This document shows, one piece after another, positions 1 to 5,413 of a stretch of 8,114 nt of DNA. Every line of letters begins with the position of its first letter. Positions within the stretch are counted from its first letter, which is position 1. Below the pieces are notes generated by a model. It was not told where the DNA came from. It did no database searches and saw only the letters and a program-made list of their open reading frames with translations. The translations under genes were made by a program, and so were the position numbers. The stretch covers positions 1 to 8,114 of the forward strand of contig JAQYWL010000134.1 in assembly GCA_030145035.1 (NCBI GenBank), written 5' to 3'. The stretch comes from Desulfobacteria bacterium (lineage in GTDB: Bacteria; Desulfobacterota; Desulfobacteria; Desulfobacterales; C00003060).

Positions 1-69
1 CTTGGTGCTTCCTTAAACTGATTTATGTTACAGTCAAGATACTTCGCAGCCTGGTCCAATAGAGTAAGA

Positions 70-260
70 GGGGGACGTTCGTGCAGAACGTGCATAGCAC
101 TTCATAGTTTGCACAAAGCTGCTGATGGGCTGTCAGAAATACCTCGTCATGATAACAAGCGGGAATGAAGGCTATGGGTCAAAGCGCGTTGTTCAATTTC
201 GGAACGAAGGTTGTTGATGATTGACACGGCAGCTATGCACGTTCTGCACGAACGTCCCCC
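70..260. repeat. 29-bp perfect inverted repeat pair (MITE/REPIN-like)
   Basis: Bases 70-98 and 232-260 are exact reverse complements over 29 bases, separated by 133 bases. Each arm itself contains a small hairpin (ACGTTC-GTGCA-GAACGT in the left arm, 75-91). The outer edges are G-rich (left) and C-rich (right). Such paired, inverted, hairpin-bearing arms are typical of non-autonomous miniature elements or REP doublets. No transposase lies between the arms, so mobility would need a helper elsewhere. The repeat is read directly; the MITE/REPIN label is inference. Confidence 0.7.
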
Positions 261-349
261 CCTGTCCCCCGTACAACCATTTAATCAAGGCGACGGGGAA
301 TATGTCTCTGTGGTTTTTTGCAAAGGCTGATTGCCCCCGCGCCTTATTA

Positions 350-463
350 TTATTTTTTGCAGATCCGATAGATGCCGTGCCTTGTGAGTTCTTTTCCCCG
401 TTGGTTGATAAAGATGCGGTGTTGGTAGCGAGGTTGGGGAATACAATCAACTGTCAGCAATTT
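350..463 (-). pseudogene. Tyrosine recombinase (integrase) C-terminal-half fragment
   Basis: On the minus strand an open stretch of 37 codons reads ...PRYQHRIFINQRGKELTRHG... followed by IYRICKK and then three consecutive TAA codons. The pattern IFINQRGKELTRHGIYRI resembles the stretch of phage-type integrases (LFVN-RG--LTR-GI--I) that comes shortly before the catalytic H-x-x-R box. The H-x-x-R box and catalytic tyrosine are not found beyond the stops, and no start or N-terminal core domain is found upstream, where the toxin-antitoxin promoter begins. I therefore read it as a decayed remnant. The assignment rests on recalled family sequence and is moderate; a short chance open frame is the alternative. 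Confidence 0.42.
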
Positions 464-466
464 TGC

Positions 467-494
467 TTGACAAGCGTATCAAAATAGATACAAT
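467..494 (+). promoter_or_regulatory. Toxin-antitoxin promoter with overlapping palindromic operator
   Basis: TTGACA at 467-472 and TACAAT at 489-494 are spaced by 16 bases, a near-consensus sigma70 promoter. The inverted repeat GTATC-AAAATA-GATAC (476-491) overlaps the spacer and the -10 box, the usual position for autorepression by a type II antitoxin. The predicted start of transcription lies only a few bases before the toxin ATG at 504, so the mRNA may be nearly leaderless. It points right, into the interrupted antitoxin gene and the transposon. Confidence 0.6.
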
Positions 495-503
495 ACCGGT
501 GTA

Positions 504-641
504 ATGGAAACCCGCCCATTACCAATAAGGTTTTACAGAACAGAATCTGGCAGCGAGCCTGTGAGAAGGTGGTTAAGAAGTCTGCCAAAAGATAAAAATT
601 TGGCTAAACAAAGATTGGCTAAATTGAGAGGTGCATTATGA
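504..641 (+). pseudogene. higB-like: HigB/RelE-superfamily (Gp49-like) toxin with internal deletion
   Basis: This 45-codon frame starts METRPLPIRFYRTESGSEP and continues VRRWLRSLPKDK, the characteristic N-terminus of phage Gp49-like / HigB mRNA-interferase toxins. It then jumps directly to NLAKQRLAKLRG, the usual C-terminal tail of the same family. About 60-70 residues, including the beta-sheet core that binds the ribosome A site and carries the catalytic residues, are missing, and the frame is kept. Family members are roughly 100-120 residues. The TGA at 639-641 overlaps the antitoxin ATG (638) as ATGA, the standard toxin-first layout of HigBA-type operons. No activity is expected. The family call is from recalled sequence; the deletion is inferred from the abrupt join. 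Confidence 0.65.
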
Positions 642-697
642 CTAATAAACATATAGGAAGCAACTTTGATCATTTCTATAGCGCCCAGCTAAATTGA
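638..697 (+). pseudogene. higA-like: XRE antitoxin gene, 5' fragment (interrupted by transposon)
   Basis: ATG 638 follows a GAGAGG ribosome binding site (626-631) and encodes MTNKHIGSNFDHF before reading into the left transposon end, where it stops at TGA 695-697 after 19 residues. Host sequence ends at base 675. Joining base 675 to base 5414 gives MTNKHIGSNFDHFLEEEG... in one uninterrupted frame of 93 codons, the expected length of this antitoxin family. Only the first 13 codons are native. The fragment lacks the helix-turn-helix and cannot act as antitoxin. Confidence 0.75.
670..675. repeat. Target site duplication, left copy (TCATTT)
   Basis: TCATTT directly precedes the left end of the element (CTATAG at 676) and is matched by TCATTT directly after the right end (5408-5413). 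It lies in the coding sequence of the antitoxin gene, and removing the element with one copy restores the reading frame. CTATAG is itself palindromic and occurs at both ends, so it could be mistaken for the duplication, but only TCATTT explains both flanks. Confidence 0.85.
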
Positions 698-730
698 GAC
701 AGCTATGCTCAGATAAACTGATACACTCTT
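676..730. repeat. Left transposon end with two 24-bp tandem units
   Basis: After CTATAG-C, two units follow head to tail: L1 at 683-706 (GCCCAGCTAAATTGAGACA...) and L2 at 707-730 (GCTCAGATAAACTGATACA...). They match the right-end units in inverted orientation. Shared core: GCYCAGNTAAAYTGANACA. Repeated sites inside each end are the usual transposase-binding arrays of IS21, Tn7 and Mu-type elements. Confidence 0.85.
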
Positions 731-767
731 TCTCCGTAATTGCCCGCCTTTAAGAATAGATTCCCGC

Positions 768-795
768 TTTACAAAAAAAGAACCCTCGTTATACC
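768..795 (+). promoter_or_regulatory. Possible transposon operon promoter
   Basis: TTTACA (768-773) and TATACC (790-795) are spaced by 16 bases. The -10 match is only fair. Transcription would begin near 802, just upstream of the strong ribosome binding site at 823-830 and downstream of the left arm of the fold-back at 783-796. The transposon's own message would then lack that arm. This is a motif guess. Confidence 0.35.
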
Positions 796-840
796 TATAC
801 CTTAATTATTGGGAAGATAAAAAAGGAGGTACAACGAGGG
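783..840 (+). promoter_or_regulatory. Fold-back inverted repeat masking the first ribosome binding site
   Basis: Bases 783-796 (CCCTCGTTATACCT) pair with 827-840 (AGGTACAACGAGGG): 13 of 14 positions are complementary, with a 30-base loop. The right arm contains the second half of the Shine-Dalgarno AAGGAGGT (823-830). In an RNA that starts upstream of 783, for example from the toxin-antitoxin promoter, the stem would sequester this site. An RNA started at the internal promoter would not form it. IS10 and IS50 protect themselves from impinging transcription by the same principle. The structure is seen; the function is inferred. Confidence 0.6.
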
Positions 841-841
841 C

Positions 842-889
842 ATGCCCAAATACATCAGCGACATAAGTGAGCATCTGGCTTTTTTATAA
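842..889 (+). CDS. Short frame MPKYISDISEHLAFL, probable true start of the first transposon gene
   Basis: ATG 842 is preceded by a perfect AAGGAGGT (823-830), spaced 11 bases, and encodes 15 residues before TAA 887-889. It ends at a run of six T (880-885). A +1 shift in this run (or one T fewer) continues ...SEHLAF-YNTVQPFFQSISDW... in the frame of the following Cys-rich gene, giving a natural 199-residue product. The downstream frame by itself has only a GTG start with no ribosome binding site. The segment is either the 5' part of that gene broken by a one-base insertion, or the zero frame of a slippage-controlled gene. Confidence 0.5.
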   Translation: MPKYISDISEHLAFL

Positions 890-1442
890 TACAGTACAAC
901 CCTTTTTTCAATCTATTTCTGACTGGCACCACCAGGGAGAAGTTCGTGGTATTGTTGCGCGCTATTATTGGGTTGTTCGATCGGTGCTCAAGGAGAAGCC
1001 CCACCTGAGAAAATGCCTGGCTCGATGCAGGCATTGCCACATATTGTTTTTCACACATCCCCGGAATGCAGGTCGTAGTGATCTTGGCTGTCCTTTTGGT
1101 TGTCGTCAGGCTCACCGGCGGAAAATCGCCATACAAAGAAGCACTGAATATTATCGGACTAAAGAAGGCAAGCAGAAGAAAAAGTATTTGAACGCCGGGC
1201 GTAGTCAGCAAAACCGTTTATCGGAATCAAGCCGGGATGAAAATGGCAATGATGATTCCGGATCTAAAATTGATGATGCAACTGTTTGTCACATCCGGGT
1301 GGTTACAAGTCTCATAGAAGGCCGTGATATTGGATTGGCCGAGATTACAGCTATGTTGGATAAAATTTTGAGACAACACAGCATCGACATATACGGCAAA
1401 TTGCCTTACGGTGCGCTATGTCATCAAAAAGATCCCCCGTAA
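867..1442 (+). CDS. Cys-rich zinc-finger-like protein, first gene of the transposon (apparently frameshifted 5' end)
   Basis: The open frame from GTG 867 gives 191 residues. Positions 50-86 hold a metal-binding pattern: C54-x2-C57, then FFTHPRNAGRSDLGCPFGC with C75-x3-C79, then H83. Conserved-looking blocks follow: RSTEYYRTKEGKQKKK (91-106) and, near the C-terminus, VVTSLIEGRDIGLAEITAML (145-164). I recall a similar CPFGCR/HRR/YYRT pattern in uncharacterised bacterial proteins next to transposase genes but know no assigned function. A DNA-binding or end-recognition role is plausible because it is basic and Cys-rich. TAA at 864-866 lies directly before GTG 867 and there is no ribosome binding site, so the real start is probably ATG 842 in another frame with a shift at the T run 880-885. 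It is followed after 9 bases by the ParB-like gene. Confidence 0.65.
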   Translation: MSIWLFYNTVQPFFQSISDWHHQGEVRGIVARYYWVVRSVLKEKPHLRKCLARCRHCHILFFTHPRNAGRSDLGCPFGCRQAHRRKIAIQRSTEYYRTKEGKQKKKYLNAGRSQQNRLSESSRDENGNDDSGSKIDDATVCHIRVVTSLIEGRDIGLAEITAMLDKILRQHSIDIYGKLPYGALCHQKDPP

Positions 1443-1451
1443 GGACGGACA

Positions 1452-2351
1452 ATGGTCGATCAAGTAGAGATTTGCAGTTTTGATCTGCGTTATGAGGGTT
1501 ACCGAATGAGGTCTGCCGGTGCAGAGAAAGCCCTGCTGTTGTCGATTTCGGCTCATGGTATCCGAGAGCCTCTTCAGGGAGTGGGTACAGAAGGTGAACG
1601 CATTTTGCTGGACGGTTTTAAACGGTTGAGATGCGCTACAAAGCTGAACATCGGGATCGTGCCGTACCTGTCACTGGGTGATGATGAGCCATGTGGGATT
1701 ATCGAACTGCTCCGGATCTCAAACGCCAGAAGCCTCAGTATCCTGGAGCAGGCCAGATTGATCGACGAACTGATGAACGTCCATCAGATGTGCAATGCTG
1801 AGATCGCAACGTTGCTTGAAAGAAGCAAGGCGTGGGTCAGTGTACGGGCAGGCATCATATCGCAGATGAGCCAGAGCGTGATGGACAAGATATTTAACGG
1901 ACAATTCCCGGTCTATAGCTTTATGTACACCCTGCGTCAGTTTATGCGCATAAACTGCGTAAAAAAAGACGAAGTTGATGAGTTTGTAAACACTGTTGCC
2001 GGCAGGCATTTGTCCACCCGGGACATTGATTTGCTTGCCAACGCTTATTTTAAAGGGCCGGACGAATTTCGTAAGCAGATCAAAAATGGAAATATTTCGT
2101 GGGGACTCAACCGGCTAAAGCAATCTCATCCGGCAGGGTGTGATTGCACCGAACGGGAACGACAGATGCTAAAGGCCCTTGAGATCACCCAAAAATATAT
2201 GCAGCGGCTCATTTTAAGATGCAACGATACCCGGTTTAAAACCAACACGTTTTATGCCCAGGCGAATCTTTTGTCGGGTGGTATCTTGAGACAATTGGAC
2301 GCTTTTAATCAAGCGATACGGCAAATTTATGATCGAACCGGACAAACGTAA
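1452..2351 (+). CDS. ParB/KorB-like DNA-binding protein of the transposon
   Basis: ATG 1452 has an AAGGA site (1441-1445) at good spacing; the product is 299 residues. Residues 26-75 match the ParB N-terminal nucleotide-binding fold: EKALLLSISAHGIREPL, then ILLDGFKRLRCATKL, ending VPYLSLG. The segment NARSLSILEQARLIDELM (91-108) corresponds to the ParB box ENLQR...L-P-EEA, and 114-134 is a KorB-type helix-turn-helix (AEIATLLERSKAWVSVRAGI). The usual GERR is GFKR here, keeping the second Arg. Chromosomal ParB proteins load on parS as CTP-dependent clamps; here no parA is nearby, so segregation is unlikely. Its place between the Cys-rich gene and the transposase, with its 3' end overlapping the transposase start by 23 bases, suggests binding to the repeated 24-bp end units or helping target choice. 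The role is inferred. Confidence 0.82.
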   Translation: MVDQVEICSFDLRYEGYRMRSAGAEKALLLSISAHGIREPLQGVGTEGERILLDGFKRLRCATKLNIGIVPYLSLGDDEPCGIIELLRISNARSLSILEQARLIDELMNVHQMCNAEIATLLERSKAWVSVRAGIISQMSQSVMDKIFNGQFPVYSFMYTLRQFMRINCVKKDEVDEFVNTVAGRHLSTRDIDLLANAYFKGPDEFRKQIKNGNISWGLNRLKQSHPAGCDCTERERQMLKALEITQKYMQRLILRCNDTRFKTNTFYAQANLLSGGILRQLDAFNQAIRQIYDRTGQT

Positions 2352-3828
2352 GGCGATTTATCTTCTCCACAAAGAGGGCATGGGTATACGAGAAATTTCT
2401 CGCCACATGAACATCAGTACCAATACGGTGAATACCATTATTGTCCAGGCCGGTGAAGTACCGCAAACAACCCGCAAAGATAAGATTGAGATCGACGCGG
2501 ATCTGGTCAGCCGTATTTACCATCGATGCGACGGCCGGGTTCAGCGGACACACGAGATACTGAGCGAACAGCACGGCATCCGCATCGGCTATTCCACATT
2601 GACCCGAATGACCCATGAACTTGGTCTTGGGAAAAGTCAGAAAAAACGCTGTCATAGAGTACCTGATGAACCCGGGGTGGAGATGCAGCATGATACGTCC
2701 CCATATCGTGTCAAATTTAAAGAAAAACCGGTTCTGGTTCAAGGCAGTCTTCTATATTTTCGTTTCTCAAAGGTCCGGTATTTGAAATTTTACCGTTCAT
2801 TTGATCGGTTCAAGATGAAATGTTTTTTACATGAAGCGCTTAGTTTCTGGGGCTGCGCGGCATATGTGTGCATCATTGACAACACAAATTTAGCCCGTCT
2901 TCGGGGTACGGGTAAAAATGCAGTGATCGTGCCGGAGATGGAACAATTTGCAAAGCAATACGGGTTTGAGTTTGCCTGCCATGAAAAAGGGCATGCAAAC
3001 AGGAAAGCAGGCAATGAAAGGAGTTTTTACACTGTTGAAACGAATTTCTTTCCAGGTCGCAAATTTGCCGATCTTGAGGATATGAATCGTCAAGCCTTTG
3101 GGTGGGCAACGGTTCGGATGGCCAACAGGCCTACGGGAAAAACGCGCCTGATTCCGGCGCAAACCTTTGAATATGAGCAACCGTATCTTAAAAAGCTGCC
3201 TGGGCACGTTCCCGCCCCCTACCTTGTCCATGAAAGAGGCACCGATCAGTACGGGTATGCATCGGTTGACGGCAATTTTTATTGGATACCGGGGACAAAG
3301 CGCCACGATGTAAAAGTGCTGCAATATGCCGAGCATTTGATGATCTACCGGAACCGCAAACTGCTGGGTCGCTATCCATTGCCCCCCGATGGCGTTAAAA
3401 ATGAGCTGATTCCCCCCGAAGGACAGTCAAAACCGCCGTATAAGCCCAAGTATCGTAAAAAACCCACCGCAAAAGAGGAGAACATTCTGCGTACAGCGGC
3501 CCAGGAGATCAACGATTACCTGGATTTTGCCGTCAAAAACGGCGGCAAACAGAAACACCGGTTCATCCGTGGGCTATATGGTTTGTACCGAAAAATTGCC
3601 CTTGAGGTGTTTATCAAAGCGGTCAAGCGGGCATTGAAGTATCGTATTACCGATATCAAAACGGTTGAACGCATTGCCATACTGCAATTGACAGCCGGCA
3701 GTTTTCAATTGCCTGCGCCGCAGATCAACCAGCAGTTCGAAAACAGAGCATCCTATATCGAGGGGTGTCTTGCCGATGAAGTCGACTTGACCGTCTATGA
3801 CAAAATCACAGAGGATGACAATGGATGA
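2329..3828 (+). CDS. IS21/Mu-type DDE transposase
   Basis: The 499-residue product has two N-terminal helix-turn-helix segments (about 5-42, REISRHMNISTNTVNTII; about 60-100, THEILSEQHGIRIGYSTLTR), then an RNase H-fold integrase core. Proposed catalytic residues are D122 (VEMQHDTSPY), D184 (CIIDNTN) and E230 (GNERSF), with spacings of 61 and 45 intervening residues, compatible with IstA/rve-type transposases. A Mu-type C-terminal beta-barrel-like and basic region follows (about 295-385). It would cut the 3' ends of the element and join them to target DNA, making the 6-bp TCATTT duplication. It starts within the end of the ParB-like gene and its stop overlaps the ATPase start, so translation is probably coupled. 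The core looks intact with no internal stop. Confidence 0.88.
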   Translation: MIEPDKRKAIYLLHKEGMGIREISRHMNISTNTVNTIIVQAGEVPQTTRKDKIEIDADLVSRIYHRCDGRVQRTHEILSEQHGIRIGYSTLTRMTHELGLGKSQKKRCHRVPDEPGVEMQHDTSPYRVKFKEKPVLVQGSLLYFRFSKVRYLKFYRSFDRFKMKCFLHEALSFWGCAAYVCIIDNTNLARLRGTGKNAVIVPEMEQFAKQYGFEFACHEKGHANRKAGNERSFYTVETNFFPGRKFADLEDMNRQAFGWATVRMANRPTGKTRLIPAQTFEYEQPYLKKLPGHVPAPYLVHERGTDQYGYASVDGNFYWIPGTKRHDVKVLQYAEHLMIYRNRKLLGRYPLPPDGVKNELIPPEGQSKPPYKPKYRKKPTAKEENILRTAAQEINDYLDFAVKNGGKQKHRFIRGLYGLYRKIALEVFIKAVKRALKYRITDIKTVERIAILQLTAGSFQLPAPQINQQFENRASYIEGCLADEVDLTVYDKITEDDNG

Positions 3829-4561
3829 AGAACTGAAGCAAATACTCAAGTATATCCGGCTTGGCGGCTTGCTTGCAAACTGGGACCAGTATCTTTCAGC
3901 CGCCCAAAAGGGCAATTATTCTCATGCTCGTCTCCTCAAATATGTCGTTGAGCAAGAGTATAAAATCAAGAAGGAAAATTCTAGAAAGATGCGGCTGACC
4001 CGGGCCAAGATCCCCGAGAAATTCGTTATCGAGACATTCCCTTTTAGCAGGCAGACGAAGCTGAACAAAAAGAAAATCGTGAACATGTATGACGGCTTTG
4101 ATTACATGTCAAAATGCCGAAATGTGATCTGGATCGGTCCGACAGGCACCGGTAAAACAGGGCTTGCAACCGCTTTTCTCACCCATGCCATCGATCAGGG
4201 ATACAACGGCCGGTTTATCGCATTTGCCGAGCTTATCGAACAGCTTTACCAGTCGGTAGCTGATCACACTGAAGCCAAGGTAATCAAAGCATTTGCCGCC
4301 TCAGATTGCCTGTTAATCGACGAGTTGGGCTATGTCGAAGTAGAGCCGGTGCAGGTCGGGCTGTTTTTTACCTTGATGAATAAAAGACATAAGAAAAAGA
4401 CCACTCTGATCACCTCAAACCTTGGGTTTTCTCAATGGTCGTCTTTTTTGAAAAACGACCATCTGACCGCAGCGCTGATCGATCGACTGACAGAAAACAG
4501 CCACGTGATCAACATGAAAAACTGCGTCAGTTTAAGACCCAAACTCGATCCGGTAGGTTGA
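3821..4561 (+). CDS. IstB-type AAA+ ATPase, transposition helper
   Basis: From ATG 3821 the product is 246 residues; an in-frame ATG at 3797 would add 8. I prefer 3821 because CAGAGGA lies 6-8 bases before it and it overlaps the transposase stop in the usual coupled way. Motifs: a helical N-terminal segment (1-60), Walker A GPTGTGKT (106-113), Walker B CLLIDELGY (163-171), sensor-1-like TSNLGFSQW (198-206) and the Arg-finger-like LIDRLTENSHVI (220-231). IstB proteins form oligomers on DNA, bend the target and activate the transposase; length and motifs fit that family (about 240-270). With the upstream transposase it forms the istA/istB core of the element. Confidence 0.88.
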   Translation: MDEELKQILKYIRLGGLLANWDQYLSAAQKGNYSHARLLKYVVEQEYKIKKENSRKMRLTRAKIPEKFVIETFPFSRQTKLNKKKIVNMYDGFDYMSKCRNVIWIGPTGTGKTGLATAFLTHAIDQGYNGRFIAFAELIEQLYQSVADHTEAKVIKAFAASDCLLIDELGYVEVEPVQVGLFFTLMNKRHKKKTTLITSNLGFSQWSSFLKNDHLTAALIDRLTENSHVINMKNCVSLRPKLDPVG

Positions 4562-4562
4562 C

Positions 4563-5177
4563 ATGACAAAGCGGTGTTTTTCCAGCCGGCAACTGTACGT
4601 ATTGCGTAATGATATCGATATTCGGATGCTGATCGAAAAAACACTGCGTATCCCGTGCCGGATGACCGAGGGCTGCTTTCGTTTTCTTTGTCCCTTGTGC
4701 AACGCGCTTGACACCGCGGTAAACCCAAAGACCAATCTGGCCAGATGTTTTCGCTGCGAGAAAAATCTTAACACGATCGATCTGGTGATGCTGATCAGAC
4801 AAGCCGACTTTGTTCAAAGCGTAAAGTTCCTGCAGTCAATTCATCAAAAAGATTCTGTCTGCCAAGATCGTGGCGACCTTGAGACGATATCCGGGACCAA
4901 CCCACAGATTGGTTCCCGGTTGAAACTCAAAACACCATCAGGAAAATCAGACAGCGGTCCATGTCACATCGGAAAGATTCTTGGTAGCATCCTGCCACCA
5001 GAACACGGTGGCATCTCAGAAAAACGATCTGCCGAATACAAACTGAATAAACCAGTAGCTGTTTATCAAAAAGTTGATGAAGATCGTATCGTAAAGCTGG
5101 AACAACAATTGGAATATCTGGGTTGCCAAATCGAAAAAATAGTCCGAACGATTAACGTTGGGCTTCCTTCCAAATAA
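4563..5177 (+). CDS. CHC2-like (DnaG-type) zinc-finger protein, last gene of the transposon
   Basis: ATG 4563 lies one base after the ATPase stop; 204 residues. Residues 39-90 resemble the N-terminal zinc domain of DnaG-type primases: FRFLCPLCN..., a short strand region, then ARCFRCEKNLNTIDLVMLI. The metal ligands would be C43, C46, C62 and C65, with Cys at 46 where DnaG has His. There is no TOPRIM or other primase catalytic domain, so it cannot make primers alone. Residues 170-195 (DEDRIVKLEQQLEYLGCQIEKI) could form a short coiled coil. The middle (100-165) is polar and probably disordered. It may bind DNA at the ends or at replication forks; CHC2 proteins beside IS21-like genes suggest a link to replication-associated targeting, but this is inference. 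There is no clear ribosome binding site of its own, so it is probably translated by reinitiation. Confidence 0.75.
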   Translation: MTKRCFSSRQLYVLRNDIDIRMLIEKTLRIPCRMTEGCFRFLCPLCNALDTAVNPKTNLARCFRCEKNLNTIDLVMLIRQADFVQSVKFLQSIHQKDSVCQDRGDLETISGTNPQIGSRLKLKTPSGKSDSGPCHIGKILGSILPPEHGGISEKRSAEYKLNKPVAVYQKVDEDRIVKLEQQLEYLGCQIEKIVRTINVGLPSK

Positions 5178-5352
5178 TCTGTGCACAGGCTGGAATAAGG
5201 CTATGTGCGAACTTGCTTGTCATTGAGCATCTCATTTAACCTTCCATCATTCAAACTACAACAGCAATGTAGGCAGCAGGCGGGGTAGTATTTTACCTAT
5301 TGGGGCGGGGTAGCGGGATCTGGCCAAGCTCTCTCTCTTCGTTGTTGTGTGA
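5178..5352. other. Right subterminal non-coding region of the transposon
   Basis: No gene is seen. It contains a 10-bp palindrome CTGTGCACAG (5179-5188), a degenerate inward copy of the end-unit core at 5228-5241 (reverse strand GGTTAAATGAGATG against GGTAAATTGAGATG in unit R2, 12 of 14), and a direct repeat GGCGGGGTAG at 5279-5288 and 5304-5313, spaced 25 bases. These may be accessory protein-binding sites of the right end. No convincing rho-independent terminator was found after the last gene. Confidence 0.5.
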
Positions 5353-5407
5353 ACGAACATCTCAATTTACCTGAGCGAAAGTGTATCAATTTAACTGAGC
5401 ACTATAG
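5353..5407. repeat. Right transposon end with two 24-bp tandem units
   Basis: Read from the tip inward on the minus strand: CTATAG-T, then R1 (5400-5377, GCTCAGTTAAATTGATACA...) and R2 (5376-5353, GCTCAGGTAAATTGAGATG...). Alignment to the left end is collinear, with exactly 24-base periodicity at both ends. The tips differ at only a few positions in the first 26 bases. Confidence 0.85.
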
Positions 5408-5413
5408 TCATTT
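5408..5413. repeat. Target site duplication, right copy (TCATTT)
   Basis: This exact match to 670-675 sits immediately outside the right end and continues the antitoxin frame (CAT TTT CTT GAG = H F L E). Confidence 0.85.

Larger units (their letters stand above)
676..5407 (+). mobile_element. Five-gene IS21/Mu-type transposon with ParB-like and CHC2 zinc-finger proteins
   Basis: The 4732-bp element is bounded by imperfect inverted ends (676-730 and 5353-5407, both starting CTATAG) and a 6-bp duplication TCATTT. All five genes read rightward in one operon (842-5177): Cys-rich protein, ParB-like protein, DDE transposase, IstB-type ATPase and CHC2 zinc-finger protein, with gaps of 9 and 1 bases and overlaps of 23 and 8 bases. 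The transposase-ATPase pair places it near IS21, Tn7 and Mu, which use a AAA+ ATPase to select targets. The extra genes lie inside the ends and are translationally packed with istA/istB, so they are probably part of the transposition machinery and not passengers. The clear duplication and the single split target gene suggest a fairly recent insertion, but the apparent frameshift in the first gene leaves its present activity uncertain. Confidence 0.9.

Noticed and set aside
1..95. Minus-strand partial frame MHVLHERPPLTLLDQAAKYL... running off the left edge
   Set aside because: It looks somewhat like an excisionase-type helix-turn-helix start, but its first codons lie within the inverted-repeat arm, there is no ribosome binding site and only 31 codons are visible.
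193..487. Open frames of 85 and 88 codons on opposite strands
   Set aside because: They cross the repeat arm and the toxin-antitoxin promoter, lack ribosome binding sites and resemble no family. The only meaningful signal there is the integrase-like frame at 350-463.
1452..2351. Plasmid partition locus
   Set aside because: A ParB-like protein is present, but there is no parA, no replication gene and no parS-like cluster, and the gene sits inside transposon ends.
676..5407. CTATAG as the target duplication
   Set aside because: CTATAG is palindromic and occurs at both tips, but TCATTT outside it is duplicated too and its removal restores the antitoxin frame, which CTATAG alone would not explain.
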